Below are positions 16,553 through 25,751 of a stretch of DNA of 64,000 nucleotides, piece by piece. The stretch covers positions 3,286,001-3,350,000 of the forward strand of contig NC_018708.1 of NCBI RefSeq assembly GCF_000302535.1, in the 5' to 3' direction. Below the pieces are notes generated by a model that saw only the letters and a list, made by a program, of their open reading frames with translations, made no database searches and was not told where the DNA came from. Origin of the DNA: Acidovorax sp. KKS102 (GTDB taxonomy: Bacteria > Pseudomonadota > Gammaproteobacteria > Burkholderiales > Burkholderiaceae_C). Numbering within the stretch: the stretch's first letter is position 1; each line of letters starts with the position of its first letter. The position numbers and the translations under genes were made by a program.

Positions 16553-18292
16553 TCATGCCGGTCCGTGCAGTGGCGCAGGTCGCGTGGCGCGGGACTGACG
16601 CTCCCGGGCACGCTCCAGCACGTGGCGGGTCATGGCCTGCGCCAAGGCATCTTCTGCAAGGAACACCTGGGCGTGGCTGCATTCCTGCACCAGCCGCTGG
16701 GCCTCGTCCTCATTGTGGCTGCGCACCACAATGTCCACACCCGGGTTCAAAGTCTGCGCGGTCTCGATCATCTGGCGCACCTGCAATGCGTCGGGGGTGG
16801 CCACCACCAGCATCGCGGCCCGCGCGATGTGCGCCTGTATCAGCACGGCGGGCTCCACCGCGTCGCCAAACACTGCGGCCACGCCATCGGCACGCAAGGC
16901 CTCCACCAGTTCCCGGTTCTGCTCGGCCACCACAAACGGAATATCGTTGGCCGCCAGAGTCGCCGCCACGCGCCGCCCCACCCGGCCGTAACCAACCAGC
17001 ACAACCTGCCGCGCGAGATAGCGTGAATCGGTGGTCGTGGGTAACTCGGCCAGGGGATCATCACGCTGCTCCAGCCGTCTGGCCCACGCGGACCGGGCAC
17101 GCAGCCAATCTTGCAACGGTGCAATGGCACGGAACAACAACGGGTTGAGCGCCATGGAGAACAAAGCGCCCGCCAGCACCAGGCTGGCCCCTTCCGGCGG
17201 CAACAGGCCCAAAGAGGAGCCCAGTGCGACCAGAATGAACGAGAACTCCCCAATCTGCGCCAAACTGGCCGACACAGTGAGCGCCGTGTTGAGCGGATAC
17301 CGGAACGCCAGCACCAGACCCGCTGCGGCCACGGTCTTGCCCAGCATGATGATGGCAACCACCGCCAGCACCTGCAGCGGACGCTCCCACAAGACCGCCG
17401 GGTTGAACAGCATGCCGACGGACACGAAAAAAAGCACAGCAAACGCATCGCGCAGCGGCAGCGACTCGTGCGCCGCACGGTGGCTGAACTCGGACTCCCG
17501 CATCACCATGCCTGCAAAGAAGGCCCCAAGCGCAAACGACACGCCAAACAGCGCAGCCGACCCAAACGCAATGCCCACCGCCGCAGCCACCACACACAGC
17601 GTGAACAGTTCACGCGACCCGGTGCGTGCCACCTGCCATAGCAGCCAAGGAAACAACCTGCGCCCCACAAGCAGCATCAGCGCCACAAACCCGCCCACCT
17701 GCAGCAGCGTCCACCCGAGCGTGCGCCAGAGCTGCGCAGCATCCAGGTCGGCCCCGGAGCCGCCTCCCAGCCATCCCCCCAGCGGTGGTAGCAGCACCAG
17801 CACCAGCACCATGGCCAGGTCCTCCACCACCAGCCACCCCACCGCAATGCGTCCGGTGTAGCTGTCCAGAATCCCCAGCGTCTCCAGCGCACGCAGCAGC
17901 ACCACCGTGCTGGCCACCGACAGCGCCAAACCAAACACCAGAGCCCCCCCCATGCCCCAGCCCCACCACAGGGCCAATGCCATACCGAGCGACGTCGCCA
18001 CCATCATCTGCACCACGGCGCCCGGCACGGCAATCTTGCGCACCGCCAGAAGGTCGCCCCAAGAAAAATGCAGCCCTACGCCAAACATCAGCAGCATCAC
18101 GCCGATCTCCGCCAACTGGCTGGCCAAGGCTGCATCGGCAACAAAACCAGGAGTGAACGGGCCGATGGCCACCCCCGCCAGCAAATACCCCACCAGGGCT
18201 GGCAGCCGCAAACGGGCGGCCAGAAAGCCCAGCACCAGCGCTAAGCCCAAGGCGGCAGCAATGGTGTGGATCAGCGTGACGCTGTGTGGCAT
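16553..18292 (-). CDS. ybaL: CPA2-family cation:proton antiporter YbaL
   Basis: A 579-residue inner-membrane protein very like E. coli YbaL in its first half (LVGYLLAGVAIGPFTPGF, LMFGVGLHF, GWLVVEDLAMVL). About 12 membrane helices of the Na+/H+ exchanger fold are followed from about residue 410 by a cytoplasmic RCK/TrkA-N domain with a GYGRVGRRVA nucleotide-binding loop. Members exchange K+ or Na+ for H+ and are gated by nucleotide or thiol signals. The start MPHSVTLIHTIAAALG aligns with the family; a longer in-frame start is less likely. It is convergent with the M14 peptidase. Confidence 0.93.
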   Translation of the reverse strand: MPHSVTLIHTIAAALGLALVLGFLAARLRLPALVGYLLAGVAIGPFTPGFVADAALASQLAEIGVMLLMFGVGLHFSWGDLLAVRKIAVPGAVVQMMVATSLGMALALWWGWGMGGALVFGLALSVASTVVLLRALETLGILDSYTGRIAVGWLVVEDLAMVLVLVLLPPLGGWLGGGSGADLDAAQLWRTLGWTLLQVGGFVALMLLVGRRLFPWLLWQVARTGSRELFTLCVVAAAVGIAFGSAALFGVSFALGAFFAGMVMRESEFSHRAAHESLPLRDAFAVLFFVSVGMLFNPAVLWERPLQVLAVVAIIMLGKTVAAAGLVLAFRYPLNTALTVSASLAQIGEFSFILVALGSSLGLLPPEGASLVLAGALFSMALNPLLFRAIAPLQDWLRARSAWARRLEQRDDPLAELPTTTDSRYLARQVVLVGYGRVGRRVAATLAANDIPFVVAEQNRELVEALRADGVAAVFGDAVEPAVLIQAHIARAAMLVVATPDALQVRQMIETAQTLNPGVDIVVRSHNEDEAQRLVQECSHAQVFLAEDALAQAMTRHVLERARERQSRATRPAPLHGPA

Positions 18293-18481
18293 GGGAAAAT
18301 GCTCCAGAGGGCAGGCAAAACGGGGGGATGACCCGGTTATAACCGCATCACCGTCCCGGCAGCAAAATCGCCCCGGCGGCAGCGCCAGGAGCACCGGTCA
18401 GGGCGGGTATGATTAGCGCCCTGCGCCAAGCAGTTGCGGACACTCCGCAAGCCGGTCGGCCACACGGCCGACCACCTCCAT

Positions 18482-18558
18482 CTGCCCGTAGCTCAACTGG
18501 ATAGAGCAATAGCCTTCTAAGCTATAGGTCGGGGGTTCGAGTCCCTCCGGGCAGGCCA
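18482..18558 (+). tRNA. tRNA-Arg (anticodon TCT)
   Basis: A 77-nt cloverleaf. The acceptor stem CTGCCCG pairs with CGGGCAG, the D arm is TAGCTCAACTGG, the anticodon loop CTTCTAA reads TCT, the T arm is GGGGGTTCGAGTCCCTC, and an encoded CCA ends at 18558. Confidence 0.95.
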
Positions 18559-18694
18559 GCCTCTTGGCTGGCAGCTTTCAAGCTCTCTTACGTACCAATC
18601 AAGCCGTTCTGACGAGCGTGGAACGGCCGGGCAATGCCCGCGTCCGCTGGATGACGGATGCGGATCAAACACTTCGTCGCGCTCAGCCCCAACC

Positions 18695-18898
18695 CTAGCG
18701 ATTGGGCTGCGGCACAGCAGCGTAATTCATGGCGATGGCCTGGACCAGGGCGCCGATCAGAGCCGTATCGCCGGCGCTTTGCGGCAACACGTCGCGCACG
18801 ATCTGGACTGCGTATTGAAGTTGCTCTTTGGCCAAGGCCGCAGACATGGCGTTGCCGCGTTTTTCACTGGGCGACGCGTCGCGAATCACAAGGCTCAT
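18695..18898 (-). CDS. Small hypothetical protein
   Basis: A 67-residue reading frame in an otherwise empty stretch between tRNA-Arg and tRNA-His. It has a plausible ribosome site (CGGGAG about 8 nt before the ATG). The product is acidic-basic mixed and mostly helical, with Ala/Gln-rich segments (LAKEQLQYAVQIVRDVLP), and has no membrane segment or known motif. I do not recognise a family. It could be a genuine small cytoplasmic protein or a chance frame. Confidence 0.55.
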   Translation of the reverse strand: MSLVIRDASPSEKRGNAMSAALAKEQLQYAVQIVRDVLPQSAGDTALIGALVQAIAMNYAAVPQPNR

Positions 18899-19044
18899 CA
18901 GAAACTCCCGAAAGGTTAAGCACGCAGTATGCGCCGTGCGGGACTGTGGTGCGCTGAAGGCTGGGTTATTGATGGAGAAAACCTATTTAGTCCGCGAGGC
19001 TGCAAATAGATAAGCGCACGACAACAACCTGAGCCCCAAAGCAA

Positions 19045-19076
19045 AAAGCGCTGCAACATTTCTGTTGCAGCGCTTT
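19045..19076 (-). terminator. Rho-independent terminator after tRNA-His
   Basis: A perfect 14-bp stem (AAAGCGCTGCAACA, loop TTTC, complementary arm) lies 8 nt past the CCA end of tRNA-His. On the minus strand it runs into a short T-rich tract. Confidence 0.85.
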
Positions 19077-19083
19077 GCTGTTT

Positions 19084-19159
19084 TGGGGTGGCTGATGGGG
19101 CTCGAACCCACGACAACAGGAATCACAATCCTGGACTCTACCAACTGAGCTACAGCCAC
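19084..19159 (-). tRNA. tRNA-His (anticodon GTG)
   Basis: A 76-nt cloverleaf on the minus strand with a GTGGCTG/CAGCCAC acceptor stem, anticodon loop TTGTGAT reading GTG, T loop TTCGAGC, discriminator C and an encoded CCA. The G just before it (19160) could be the extra G-1 typical of tRNA-His. Confidence 0.95.
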
Positions 19160-19170
19160 CGTAGCTTTGT

Positions 19171-19176
19171 ATTATA
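19171..19176 (-). promoter_or_regulatory. Probable -10 box of tRNA-His promoter
   Basis: A perfect TATAAT on the minus strand, 11 nt before the tRNA 5' end, in the context GGCTATAATAC. The same GGCTATAAT context precedes tRNA-Val(GAC) at 36349. No good -35 is visible. Confidence 0.55.
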
Positions 19177-19208
19177 GCCCGGGATTTTGGCCCCGGACAT
19201 CAAATCGC

Positions 19209-21137
19209 TTAATTTTCTGCAGTGACTGCCGTCACAGCCTCAGGGCGCGGCGCCTTGATCTGCACCTTGAAGCGCTGCTTGAGCAATTCATAGTAAGCCA
19301 GCCCTTCGGCCGTGGCCAACCACTGCACGTATTGTTGGCGCTCCTGCTGCGCACGCTGTGCATCCGGCGCCTGGCGCGGCACCACGCGGTTGACCTTGAC
19401 CACGGCGTAACCGGCAGTCCCCAAATCCACGCCCGTCCAGCCGGGGAGTGTCTCGGCGGGGGCTCGCAGCGCGGCGTCGATGAGGGCGCGCGGCAGGTTC
19501 TGGGTTTGTTCACGAGAAACCTCGGTCGATGCAGCCAAGCCAGTGGCAGAAGACGGGGCGGCCTTCCATGCGGCAAGTTTGGCCTCGCCCTCCTTGCGTG
19601 CGAGTTCGGCAGATTTCTCAGCCACATACAAAGTGCGGACACGGGCCTTCACTTCGTCATACGGCAGTGTCAGCGCAGGGGTGTAAGCGGTCACACGGCC
19701 AGCAGCCATCTGGCTCGGGCCCACTTCCACCGCCTCGGTGTTGCGCTTGTTCTGCAGCGAGTCGGTGGCGAAAAGCGCTTCGAGGAACTTGGCATTGGCC
19801 AGCGGGCCCTTGGCACCTGCGGCAGGGGTCCGCGTCACGCCCTTGGCCGTCTGGATCTTCAGCTTGAGCTTGTCCGCCACGGGCTGGAGGCTGTCCGCCT
19901 GCTCATACACACCGTTGGTGAAGGCTTCTGCCACCTCGGCAAACTTGCGCTGCGCCTGCTGCTGTTTGAGCTCTGCCTCCATGGTGGGGCGCAGTTCTTC
20001 AAACGTGGGCTGGCGAGGTGTCTTGATATCGGTGAGCTGGATGATGTGGTACCCAAACTCGGTCTCCACCAGGTCGCTGATTTCGCCTTTCTTCAGCGCA
20101 AAAGCAGCCTCTTCGAAGGGCTTGACCATGGCACCCCGGGCAAAGAAATTCAGGTCACCGCCCGCAGTGGCAGAGCCCTTGTCGTCAGAGGACTTTTTCG
20201 CGACTTCGGCAAAGGTGCCTGGCGCCTTGCGCACCTGGGCCAGCAGCTCGGTGGCACGGGCCTTGGCCTTCTCGCGATCTGCAGCGGATGCATCCTTGGG
20301 AGCATTCACCAGGATGTGGCTCGCGCGGCGCTCTTCCTTCGCCGTCATGCGAGCCACGTTCTCTTTGTAGTAGGTGCGCAGGTCGTCTTCACCCAGGGTG
20401 ATGGAGGCACGCACGCTGTCGAGATCGAGCACCACGTACTCGATGGCTGCCTGTTCCAGTTGCTGGAACTGGGCAGGATGGGCTTTGTAGTAAGCCTCCA
20501 GGTCCGCATCCGTGGGGGTAACCTTGCTGGCGAAGTCGGTGGCATTGAAGCGCGCAACCTGGATCTCGCGGCGCTCGTACAAAGCGTCGAGCGCGAGCTT
20601 GACCTGGGCATCGGTACCAAATGCAGTGCTCATCACACCACCCATCACCTGGTTCACCGAGATGTCGCGGCGCACATTGGCTTCAAACCCTTCGGGTGTC
20701 AGGCCTTGCGCGGCCACCAGGGCGCGGTAGGCGTCAGCATCGAGCGTGCCGTCCGGGCGCTTCAGCCCTGCAATCGCAGGGATTTCCTGCAGGCTGCGGG
20801 CCAGGCGGGCATCGCTGGTCACAAGGTGCATCTTTTGCGCCGCAGCTGCCAGCACGCGGTCACGCACCAGCCGCTCCAGCGTGGCATAGCGGGCACTGGG
20901 AGAGTCCAGCAACTTGGGATCGACCGAGGGAGACTGGGCACGAATGCGGTCGGTCTCCATGCGATGGGCATTGTCCCAGTCCGTCTGGTTGATGTTGTTG
21001 CCATCGACACGGGCCACTACCGGGCTCTTTTCAGAGAAATAGTTGCGGTCGATGCCTACCAGCACAAACGAAGGAATGATCAGCAAGAACAAGAAGATCA
21101 TCACGATCTTGGAGTGCTTGCGGATGGATTCAAACAT
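19209..21137 (-). CDS. ppiD: Periplasmic folding chaperone/peptidyl-prolyl isomerase PpiD
   Basis: A 642-residue protein with one N-terminal membrane anchor (IVMIFLFLLIIPSFVLVGI, about 12-30) and a SurA-N-like chaperone region. The parvulin (PPIC) domain at about 265-365 is recognised by RASHILVNAPKDAS, GDLNFFARGAMVKPFEEAAF and TEFGYHIIQLTDI. PpiD sits at the SecYEG exit and helps fold exported proteins. The start MFESIRKHSKIVM is the conserved one; an in-frame ATG seven codons upstream is possible. It lies next to hupB with a tRNA-Val between, the common ppiD-tRNA-hupB order in beta- and gammaproteobacteria. Confidence 0.94.
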   Translation of the reverse strand: MFESIRKHSKIVMIFLFLLIIPSFVLVGIDRNYFSEKSPVVARVDGNNINQTDWDNAHRMETDRIRAQSPSVDPKLLDSPSARYATLERLVRDRVLAAAAQKMHLVTSDARLARSLQEIPAIAGLKRPDGTLDADAYRALVAAQGLTPEGFEANVRRDISVNQVMGGVMSTAFGTDAQVKLALDALYERREIQVARFNATDFASKVTPTDADLEAYYKAHPAQFQQLEQAAIEYVVLDLDSVRASITLGEDDLRTYYKENVARMTAKEERRASHILVNAPKDASAADREKAKARATELLAQVRKAPGTFAEVAKKSSDDKGSATAGGDLNFFARGAMVKPFEEAAFALKKGEISDLVETEFGYHIIQLTDIKTPRQPTFEELRPTMEAELKQQQAQRKFAEVAEAFTNGVYEQADSLQPVADKLKLKIQTAKGVTRTPAAGAKGPLANAKFLEALFATDSLQNKRNTEAVEVGPSQMAAGRVTAYTPALTLPYDEVKARVRTLYVAEKSAELARKEGEAKLAAWKAAPSSATGLAASTEVSREQTQNLPRALIDAALRAPAETLPGWTGVDLGTAGYAVVKVNRVVPRQAPDAQRAQQERQQYVQWLATAEGLAYYELLKQRFKVQIKAPRPEAVTAVTAEN

Positions 21138-21164
21138 GGTCGATCTTTCAGAAGACAAAAAACA

Positions 21165-21188
21165 AAAGGCGAACTTGCGTTCGCCTTT
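21165..21188 (-). terminator. Terminator between tRNA-Val and ppiD
   Basis: A perfect 10-bp stem AAAGGCGAAC-TTGC-GTTCGCCTTT, followed on the minus strand by TTTTGTTTTTTG. It lies 9 nt past the tRNA-Val 3' end and only about 28 bp before ppiD, so ppiD either has a very short promoter region or depends on read-through. Confidence 0.8.
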
Positions 21189-21197
21189 GTTCGGTGG

Positions 21198-21273
21198 TGG
21201 TGGGTCCTGACGGTCTCGAACCGCCGACCTACTCCGTGTAAAGGAGCCGCTCTACCAACTGAGCTAAGGACCC
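21198..21273 (-). tRNA. tRNA-Val (anticodon TAC)
   Basis: A 76-nt cloverleaf on the minus strand with acceptor GGGTCCT/AGGACCC, anticodon loop TTTACAC reading TAC, T loop TTCGAGA, discriminator A and an encoded CCA at 21198-21200. Confidence 0.95.
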
Positions 21274-21288
21274 TACCTAAACTGATCC

Positions 21289-21561
21289 TCAGTTCAAGGC
21301 GTCTTTCAATGCCTTGCCAGGACGGAACTTTGGAACTTTAGCAGCTTTGATTTTAATCGTAGCGCCAGTGCGGGGATTGCGACCGGTGCGGGCAGCACGC
21401 TTGCCCACGGCAAAAGTACCGAAACCGACGAGCGACACGGTGCCGCCCTTCTTGAGAGTCTTCTTGACGGCCTCGATCGTGGATTCCAGGGCACGCGCAG
21501 CAGCGGCCTTGGAGATGTCGGCGTTGGTAGCGATGTGCTCAATCAATTCGGTTTTGTTCAC
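21289..21561 (-). CDS. hupB: DNA-binding protein HU-beta
   Basis: A 90-residue histone-like protein with the full HU pattern: [11 protein letters not shown] start, a helical dimer core, [11 protein letters not shown], and the DNA-binding arm with the [12 protein letters not shown] signature ending in [13 protein letters not shown]. It forms dimers that bend DNA and organise the nucleoid. It is the first gene of a leftward run hupB - tRNA-Val - ppiD, with its own strong promoter about 135 bp upstream. Confidence 0.97.
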   Translation of the reverse strand: MNKTELIEHIATNADISKAAAARALESTIEAVKKTLKKGGTVSLVGFGTFAVGKRAARTGRNPRTGATIKIKAAKVPKFRPGKALKDALN

Positions 21562-21696
21562 AAGAAGCCTCTCGGTAAAGAGTTAACGGAATGTCTCGCG
21601 GATATCTGGTCTTCACACGCTTGCAAGCACAGCCGGGGGCTGGTGGAGAACAAGCGGGGGAATGACTGGCATACACAGCAGTGGCTGCTGCATCAG

Positions 21697-21725
21697 ATTA
21701 AAGCCATCGAGTTTCAGAGTGTCAA
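21697..21725 (-). promoter_or_regulatory. Sigma-70 promoter for hupB
   Basis: On the minus strand, TTGACA (21720-21725) and TTTAAT (21697-21702) are separated by exactly 17 bp. This is the only strong promoter-like signal in the 301-bp gap 21562-21862 and implies a 5' leader of about 130 nt before hupB. The rest of that gap shows nothing I can name. Confidence 0.7.
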
Positions 21726-21862
21726 TACAACACGCTGTTTTGCGTCAGCGTTGTTTTGAATTCTAGTCGTATTTCACGCTGCGACAGGGCTTGGCGGGGG
21801 TTTTTGTCTCAAACACGCCGTATCGGCAGCACTCCGTATTGACACCCCGCAGCCAGCCGTAC

Positions 21863-22957
21863 TCAACGGGCTGTGAGCGCCTGCGCGATGGCTTTGCCCA
21901 CATCCTGCGTGCTGCCCGTGCCACCTAAGTCCGGGGTGCGAGGAGCACCACTACCGGGTTGCAAAACGGCCTCAATCGCGGCCAGCACAGCGTCGTGCGC
22001 AGCGCGGTATCCCAGGAAGTCCAGCATCATGGCGCCGCACCAGATCTGCCCGATGGGGTTGGCGATGCCCTTGCCTGCGATGTCAGGCGCCGAGCCGTGC
22101 ACGGGCTCGAACAGCGACGGCATGGTGCGCGTGGGGTTGAGGTTGGCGCTGGGCGCGATGCCGATGGTGCCGGTGCAAGCCGGGCCCAGGTCGGAAAGGA
22201 TGTCACCAAACAGGTTACTGGCCACCACCACATCAAAAAAGTCGGGGCGCTGCACGAAGTGGGCCGTGAGGATGTCGATGTGGAACTTGTCCACCTTCAC
22301 ATCGGGATAGGCCTTGGCCATCTCGGCCACGCGCTCGTCCCAGTAGGGCATGGTGATGGCGATGCCGTTGGACTTGGTGGCGCTGGTCAGGTGCTTCTTG
22401 GGGCGCGACTGGGCCAGCTCAAACGCAAACTTCAGGACGCGGTCCACACCGTGGCGCGACATCACCGTCTCCTGCATCACGATCTCGCGCGGCGAGCCTT
22501 CGTACATGCGGCCGCCGATGCTGGAGTATTCGCCTTCGGTGTTCTCGCGCACGATCAACATGTCGATCTCGCCGGGCAGGCGCGGGCTGCCGTCGCGGCG
22601 CACCACGGGGGCGATCACGCCGGGCATGAGGCGCGCGGGGCGCAGGTTGATGTACTGGTCGAACTCGCGGCGGAACAGCAGCAGCGAACCCCAGAGTGAG
22701 ACATGGTCCGCAATCTTTTCGGGCCATCCGACGGCGCCAAAGTAGATAGCCTCATGGCCGCCGATCTGGTCCTTCCAGTTGTCGGGCAGCATCTTGCCGT
22801 GCTTTTCGTAGTAGTCCCAGCTCGAGAAGTCGAAGTGGTCGAAGTACAGGTCGATGCCAAACTTGCGCGCAGCCTCGTCCAGCACACGCAGCCCCTCGGG
22901 CATGACCTCTTTGCCAATGCCATCACCGGCAATGACTGCAATGCGATGCTTCGCCAT
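21863..22957 (-). CDS. Tartrate dehydrogenase/decarboxylase / D-malate dehydrogenase
   Basis: A 364-residue member of the isocitrate/isopropylmalate dehydrogenase family, very close to E. coli DmlA and Pseudomonas tartrate dehydrogenase. Landmarks are GDGIGKEVMPEG, YFGAVGWP, LRPARL, VRENTEGEYSSIGGR (substrate loop), the catalytic Lys/Tyr region and the metal-binding NLFGDILSDLGPACTGTIG. It oxidatively decarboxylates D-malate or tartrate with NAD+ and a divalent metal. Which substrate is used cannot be read from sequence. It stands alone, with a repeat copy between it and pgsA. Confidence 0.9.
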   Translation of the reverse strand: MAKHRIAVIAGDGIGKEVMPEGLRVLDEAARKFGIDLYFDHFDFSSWDYYEKHGKMLPDNWKDQIGGHEAIYFGAVGWPEKIADHVSLWGSLLLFRREFDQYINLRPARLMPGVIAPVVRRDGSPRLPGEIDMLIVRENTEGEYSSIGGRMYEGSPREIVMQETVMSRHGVDRVLKFAFELAQSRPKKHLTSATKSNGIAITMPYWDERVAEMAKAYPDVKVDKFHIDILTAHFVQRPDFFDVVVASNLFGDILSDLGPACTGTIGIAPSANLNPTRTMPSLFEPVHGSAPDIAGKGIANPIGQIWCGAMMLDFLGYRAAHDAVLAAIEAVLQPGSGAPRTPDLGGTGSTQDVGKAIAQALTAR

Positions 22958-22970
22958 TCAGATGCTCCTG

Positions 22971-23013
22971 AAAATATAGCTGTCCGCGCTTATCTCACTA
23001 GCGCTTCAGACAT
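22971..23013 (+). repeat. Dispersed palindromic repeat, copy 2
   Basis: Contains ATATAGCTGTCCGCGCTT followed by ATCTCACTAGCGCTTCAG. The two AGCGC-type arms can pair (GCGCT...AGCGC). It sits just upstream of the dehydrogenase start and next to the pgsA stop. Confidence 0.75.
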
Positions 23014-23027
23014 CAAAGACTTGAAAA

Positions 23028-23594
23028 TTATTTGACGCGCGCCCGGATCTCGGGCAACGCCTTCTGCAGGTAGTACACCATCGACCAGACAGTGAGCACC
23101 GCAGAGGCCCAGATGAGCCAGGTGCCCCACACGCCCGTGTCGATCACGCCGAACAGGCGCCCGTCGTACAGCAGGAAGGGAATGGCCAGCATCTGCACCG
23201 TGGTCTTCACCTTGCCGATCATGTGCACGGCCACGCTCTTGCTCGCACCAATCTGCGCCATCCATTCGCGCAGGGCAGAGATGGCAATCTCACGGCCGAT
23301 GATGATGAGCGCCACGAACACATCGGCACGTTGCAGATGCACCAGCACCAGCAGCGACGCACACACCAGAAACTTGTCGGCCACCGGGTCCAGGAACGCG
23401 CCAAACGACGAGGTCTGGTTGAGCTTGCGGGCCAGATAGCCGTCCAGCCAGTCGGTGGCGGCAAACACGATGAACATCACCGTCGCGATGAGGTTGCGCG
23501 TGGCGGGCTCCAGCGGCGCGTAGAACACCCCCACGATCAAAGGTATCGCGACGATGCGCGTCCAGGTCATCAAGGTGGGGATAGTCCAGAACAT
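23028..23594 (-). CDS. pgsA: CDP-diacylglycerol-glycerol-3-phosphate 3-phosphatidyltransferase
   Basis: A 188-residue membrane protein with the CDP-alcohol phosphotransferase motif D-G-x2-A-R-x8-G-x3-D-x3-D, seen here as DGYLARKLNQTSSFGAFLD then PVAD. There are about four to five membrane helices. It makes phosphatidylglycerophosphate, the committed step to phosphatidylglycerol and cardiolipin, in the inner membrane. The start MFWTIPTLMTWTRI is typical. It lies 45 bp downstream of uvrC in the same direction, the common uvrC-pgsA order. Confidence 0.95.
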   Translation of the reverse strand: MFWTIPTLMTWTRIVAIPLIVGVFYAPLEPATRNLIATVMFIVFAATDWLDGYLARKLNQTSSFGAFLDPVADKFLVCASLLVLVHLQRADVFVALIIIGREIAISALREWMAQIGASKSVAVHMIGKVKTTVQMLAIPFLLYDGRLFGVIDTGVWGTWLIWASAVLTVWSMVYYLQKALPEIRARVK

Positions 23595-23639
23595 GGCGGC
23601 GATTGTGTCACGGCGCGGCCGTGGAACGGCACATGGGGC

Positions 23640-25637
23640 TTATCTCAATGCCTTGTAAATTTCTTCTGCCAATTCATGCGAGATGCCATCCACGGTGGCC
23701 AGGTCCTCCACGCTCGCGGATGCCACACCACGCACCCCGCCAAAACGTTGCAACAGGCGCGCTCGCTTCTTGGGCCCTACCCCCGCAATTTCTTCCAGTT
23801 GCCCGCCCCCCACGCGCACCTTGGCCCGTGCCGCGCGCATGCCGGTGATGGCAAAGCGGTGCGCCTCGTCGCGAATCTGCGCCACCAGCATCAGCGCGGC
23901 CGAGTCCTTGCCCAGATAGACCTTTTCGCGCCCATCGGCAAACACCAGCTCTTCCAGCCCCACCTTGCGGCCCTCGCCCTTCTCCACGCCCACGATACGG
24001 GTCAGATCCAGCCCCAGCGCGGTGAACACCTCGCGCGCCACGCCCACCTGGCCCTTGCCTCCGTCGATGAGCACCAGGTCGGGCAGGCGCGCAGCCCCTT
24101 TGCGGGTGGGCGCGCCAGCTTCCGCGTCGGGTGCGGCAAAGTCGATGCCCCCCTCCTCGCGCTGCGCCTCCACCACCTTGCTGTAGCGGCGTGTGAGCAC
24201 CTGGCGCATGGCGGCGTAGTCATCGCCGCCGGTGATGCCCTCGATCTTGTAGCGGCGGTACTCGCTGCTCTGCATCTTGTGGTGGTGGAACACCACACAG
24301 GACGCTTGCGTAGATTCGCCGGCCGTGTGCGAGATGTCGAAACACTCGATGGTGAGCTGGTCCAGGTCTTCGGGCGGCAAGTCCAGCGCCTCGGCCAGCG
24401 CCCGCGTGCGGGCTTGTTGCGAGCCTTCTTCGGCCAGCAGGCGGGCCAGTTGCAGGTCGGCGTTCTTCTGCGCCATGTCCAGCCAGGCGCGGCGCTGTTC
24501 GCGGGGCTGGTGGATGGCGTTCACGCGCAGGCCACTTTGTTCGGTCAGCGCGTCCAGCAGGGCTTTGTCCACCGGCACGCTGGTCACCAGCAACGGCGGC
24601 ACGGGCACGCCGATGTAGTGCTGGGCGATGAAGGCTTCGAGCACCAGCGCCTCCACCGGGCGCGCGGGGCGAGACGGGGTTGCCACCGCCTCGTCTGCGC
24701 CATCGCCACCCTCTTCCTCAAACACCGCCGCCGCATCTTCAACATGCACCGGAAAGTACGGCCGGTCCCCCAGGTGGCGGCCACCGCGCACCATGGCCAG
24801 GTTCACGCAGGCGCGTCCACCTTGCACGCGCACAGCCAGGATGTCCACATCCTTGTCGTCCACCGTCTCGATGGACTGCTGGTGCAGCACGCGCGACAGC
24901 GCCTGGATCTGATTGCGCACCTCAGCAGCCTGCTCGAATTCGAGCTTGTCGGAATGCGCCATCATGCGCGCCTCCAGCGCCTGCAGCAGCTCCTGCGTTT
25001 CGCCGCGCAGCAGCGCCTCGGCGTGCAGCACATCAGCCGCATAGGCCTCGGGCGAGATCAGGTCTACGCAGGGCCCCGTGCAGCGCTTGATCTGGAACAG
25101 CAGGCAGGGCCGCGTGCGGTTGGCAAACACCGTGTCTTCGCAGGTGCGCAGCCGGAACACCTTTTGCAGCAGCTGGATGGTTTCCTTCACCGCCCAGGCG
25201 CTGGGGTACGGGCCGAAGTAGCGGTGCTTTTTGTCGACCGCGCCCCGGTAGTAAGCCATGCGCGGAAACACCTGCCCCGGCGCATCGCCCCGTGTGTGGG
25301 CACCCGTCGTGCCGGTGATCTTGAGGTAGGGATAGCTCTTGTCGTCGCGAAACAGGATGTTGAACTTGGGGTTCAACGTCTTGATGAGGTTGTTCTCTAG
25401 CAGCAATGCCTCGGCCTCGGAGCGCACCACCGTGGTCTCCATGCGCACGATCTTGCTGACCATGTGCCCGATGCGCGTGCCGCCATGGTTCTTCTGAAAG
25501 TAGCTGGACACCCGGCGCTTGAGGTTGAGCGCCTTGCCCACGTACAGCAGCGCATCCTGCGCGTCGAAATAGCGGTACACGCCCGGCAGCGCGGGCAGCG
25601 CAGCCACCTGCGCCAGGAGTTCTTCGGAATGGGACAT
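23640..25637 (-). CDS. uvrC: Excinuclease ABC subunit C
   Basis: About 665 residues in the UvrC order: an N-terminal GIY-YIG nuclease (LPGVYRYF ... LLYVGKA), a Cys-rich segment ([13 protein letters not shown]), a UVR helix pair ([18 protein letters not shown]) for UvrB contact, a C-terminal RNase H-like nuclease ([11 protein letters not shown]) and tandem helix-hairpin-helix motifs ([21 protein letters not shown]). It cuts both sides of a lesion in nucleotide excision repair. A Pro/Ala/Glu-rich insert follows the UVR region ([15 protein letters not shown]). The start [11 protein letters not shown] is preferred over one 12 codons upstream. Confidence 0.96.
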   Translation of the reverse strand: MSHSEELLAQVAALPALPGVYRYFDAQDALLYVGKALNLKRRVSSYFQKNHGGTRIGHMVSKIVRMETTVVRSEAEALLLENNLIKTLNPKFNILFRDDKSYPYLKITGTTGAHTRGDAPGQVFPRMAYYRGAVDKKHRYFGPYPSAWAVKETIQLLQKVFRLRTCEDTVFANRTRPCLLFQIKRCTGPCVDLISPEAYAADVLHAEALLRGETQELLQALEARMMAHSDKLEFEQAAEVRNQIQALSRVLHQQSIETVDDKDVDILAVRVQGGRACVNLAMVRGGRHLGDRPYFPVHVEDAAAVFEEEGGDGADEAVATPSRPARPVEALVLEAFIAQHYIGVPVPPLLVTSVPVDKALLDALTEQSGLRVNAIHQPREQRRAWLDMAQKNADLQLARLLAEEGSQQARTRALAEALDLPPEDLDQLTIECFDISHTAGESTQASCVVFHHHKMQSSEYRRYKIEGITGGDDYAAMRQVLTRRYSKVVEAQREEGGIDFAAPDAEAGAPTRKGAARLPDLVLIDGGKGQVGVAREVFTALGLDLTRIVGVEKGEGRKVGLEELVFADGREKVYLGKDSAALMLVAQIRDEAHRFAITGMRAARAKVRVGGGQLEEIAGVGPKKRARLLQRFGGVRGVASASVEDLATVDGISHELAEEIYKALR

Positions 25638-25681
25638 GGCGCGTATTGTGGCCTCGGGCACGGCCTTGCCCATTCACTACC

Positions 25682-25738
25682 AAATAAATAGCTGCCAGCG
25701 CTTATCTAACAAGCGCTAGAAGCCATTTTGATCAAAAC
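25682..25738 (+). repeat. Dispersed palindromic repeat, copy 3 (best-preserved)
   Basis: Reads ATAGCTGCCAGCGCTTATC, then TAACAAGCGCTAGAAGCC and ATTTTGATCAAAAC. AGCGCTT and AAGCGCT form a perfect 7-bp stem, and TTTTGATCAAAA is itself a 12-bp palindrome. It fills most of the gap between uvrC and the Bug gene and serves here as the reference copy. Confidence 0.85.
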
Positions 25739-25751
25739 CTCTGCACCCCGA

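Noticed and set aside
18482..18558. tRNA-Arg as an integration site of a genomic island
   Set aside because: No integrase and no direct repeat of the tRNA 3' end is visible nearby; flanking genes are ordinary.
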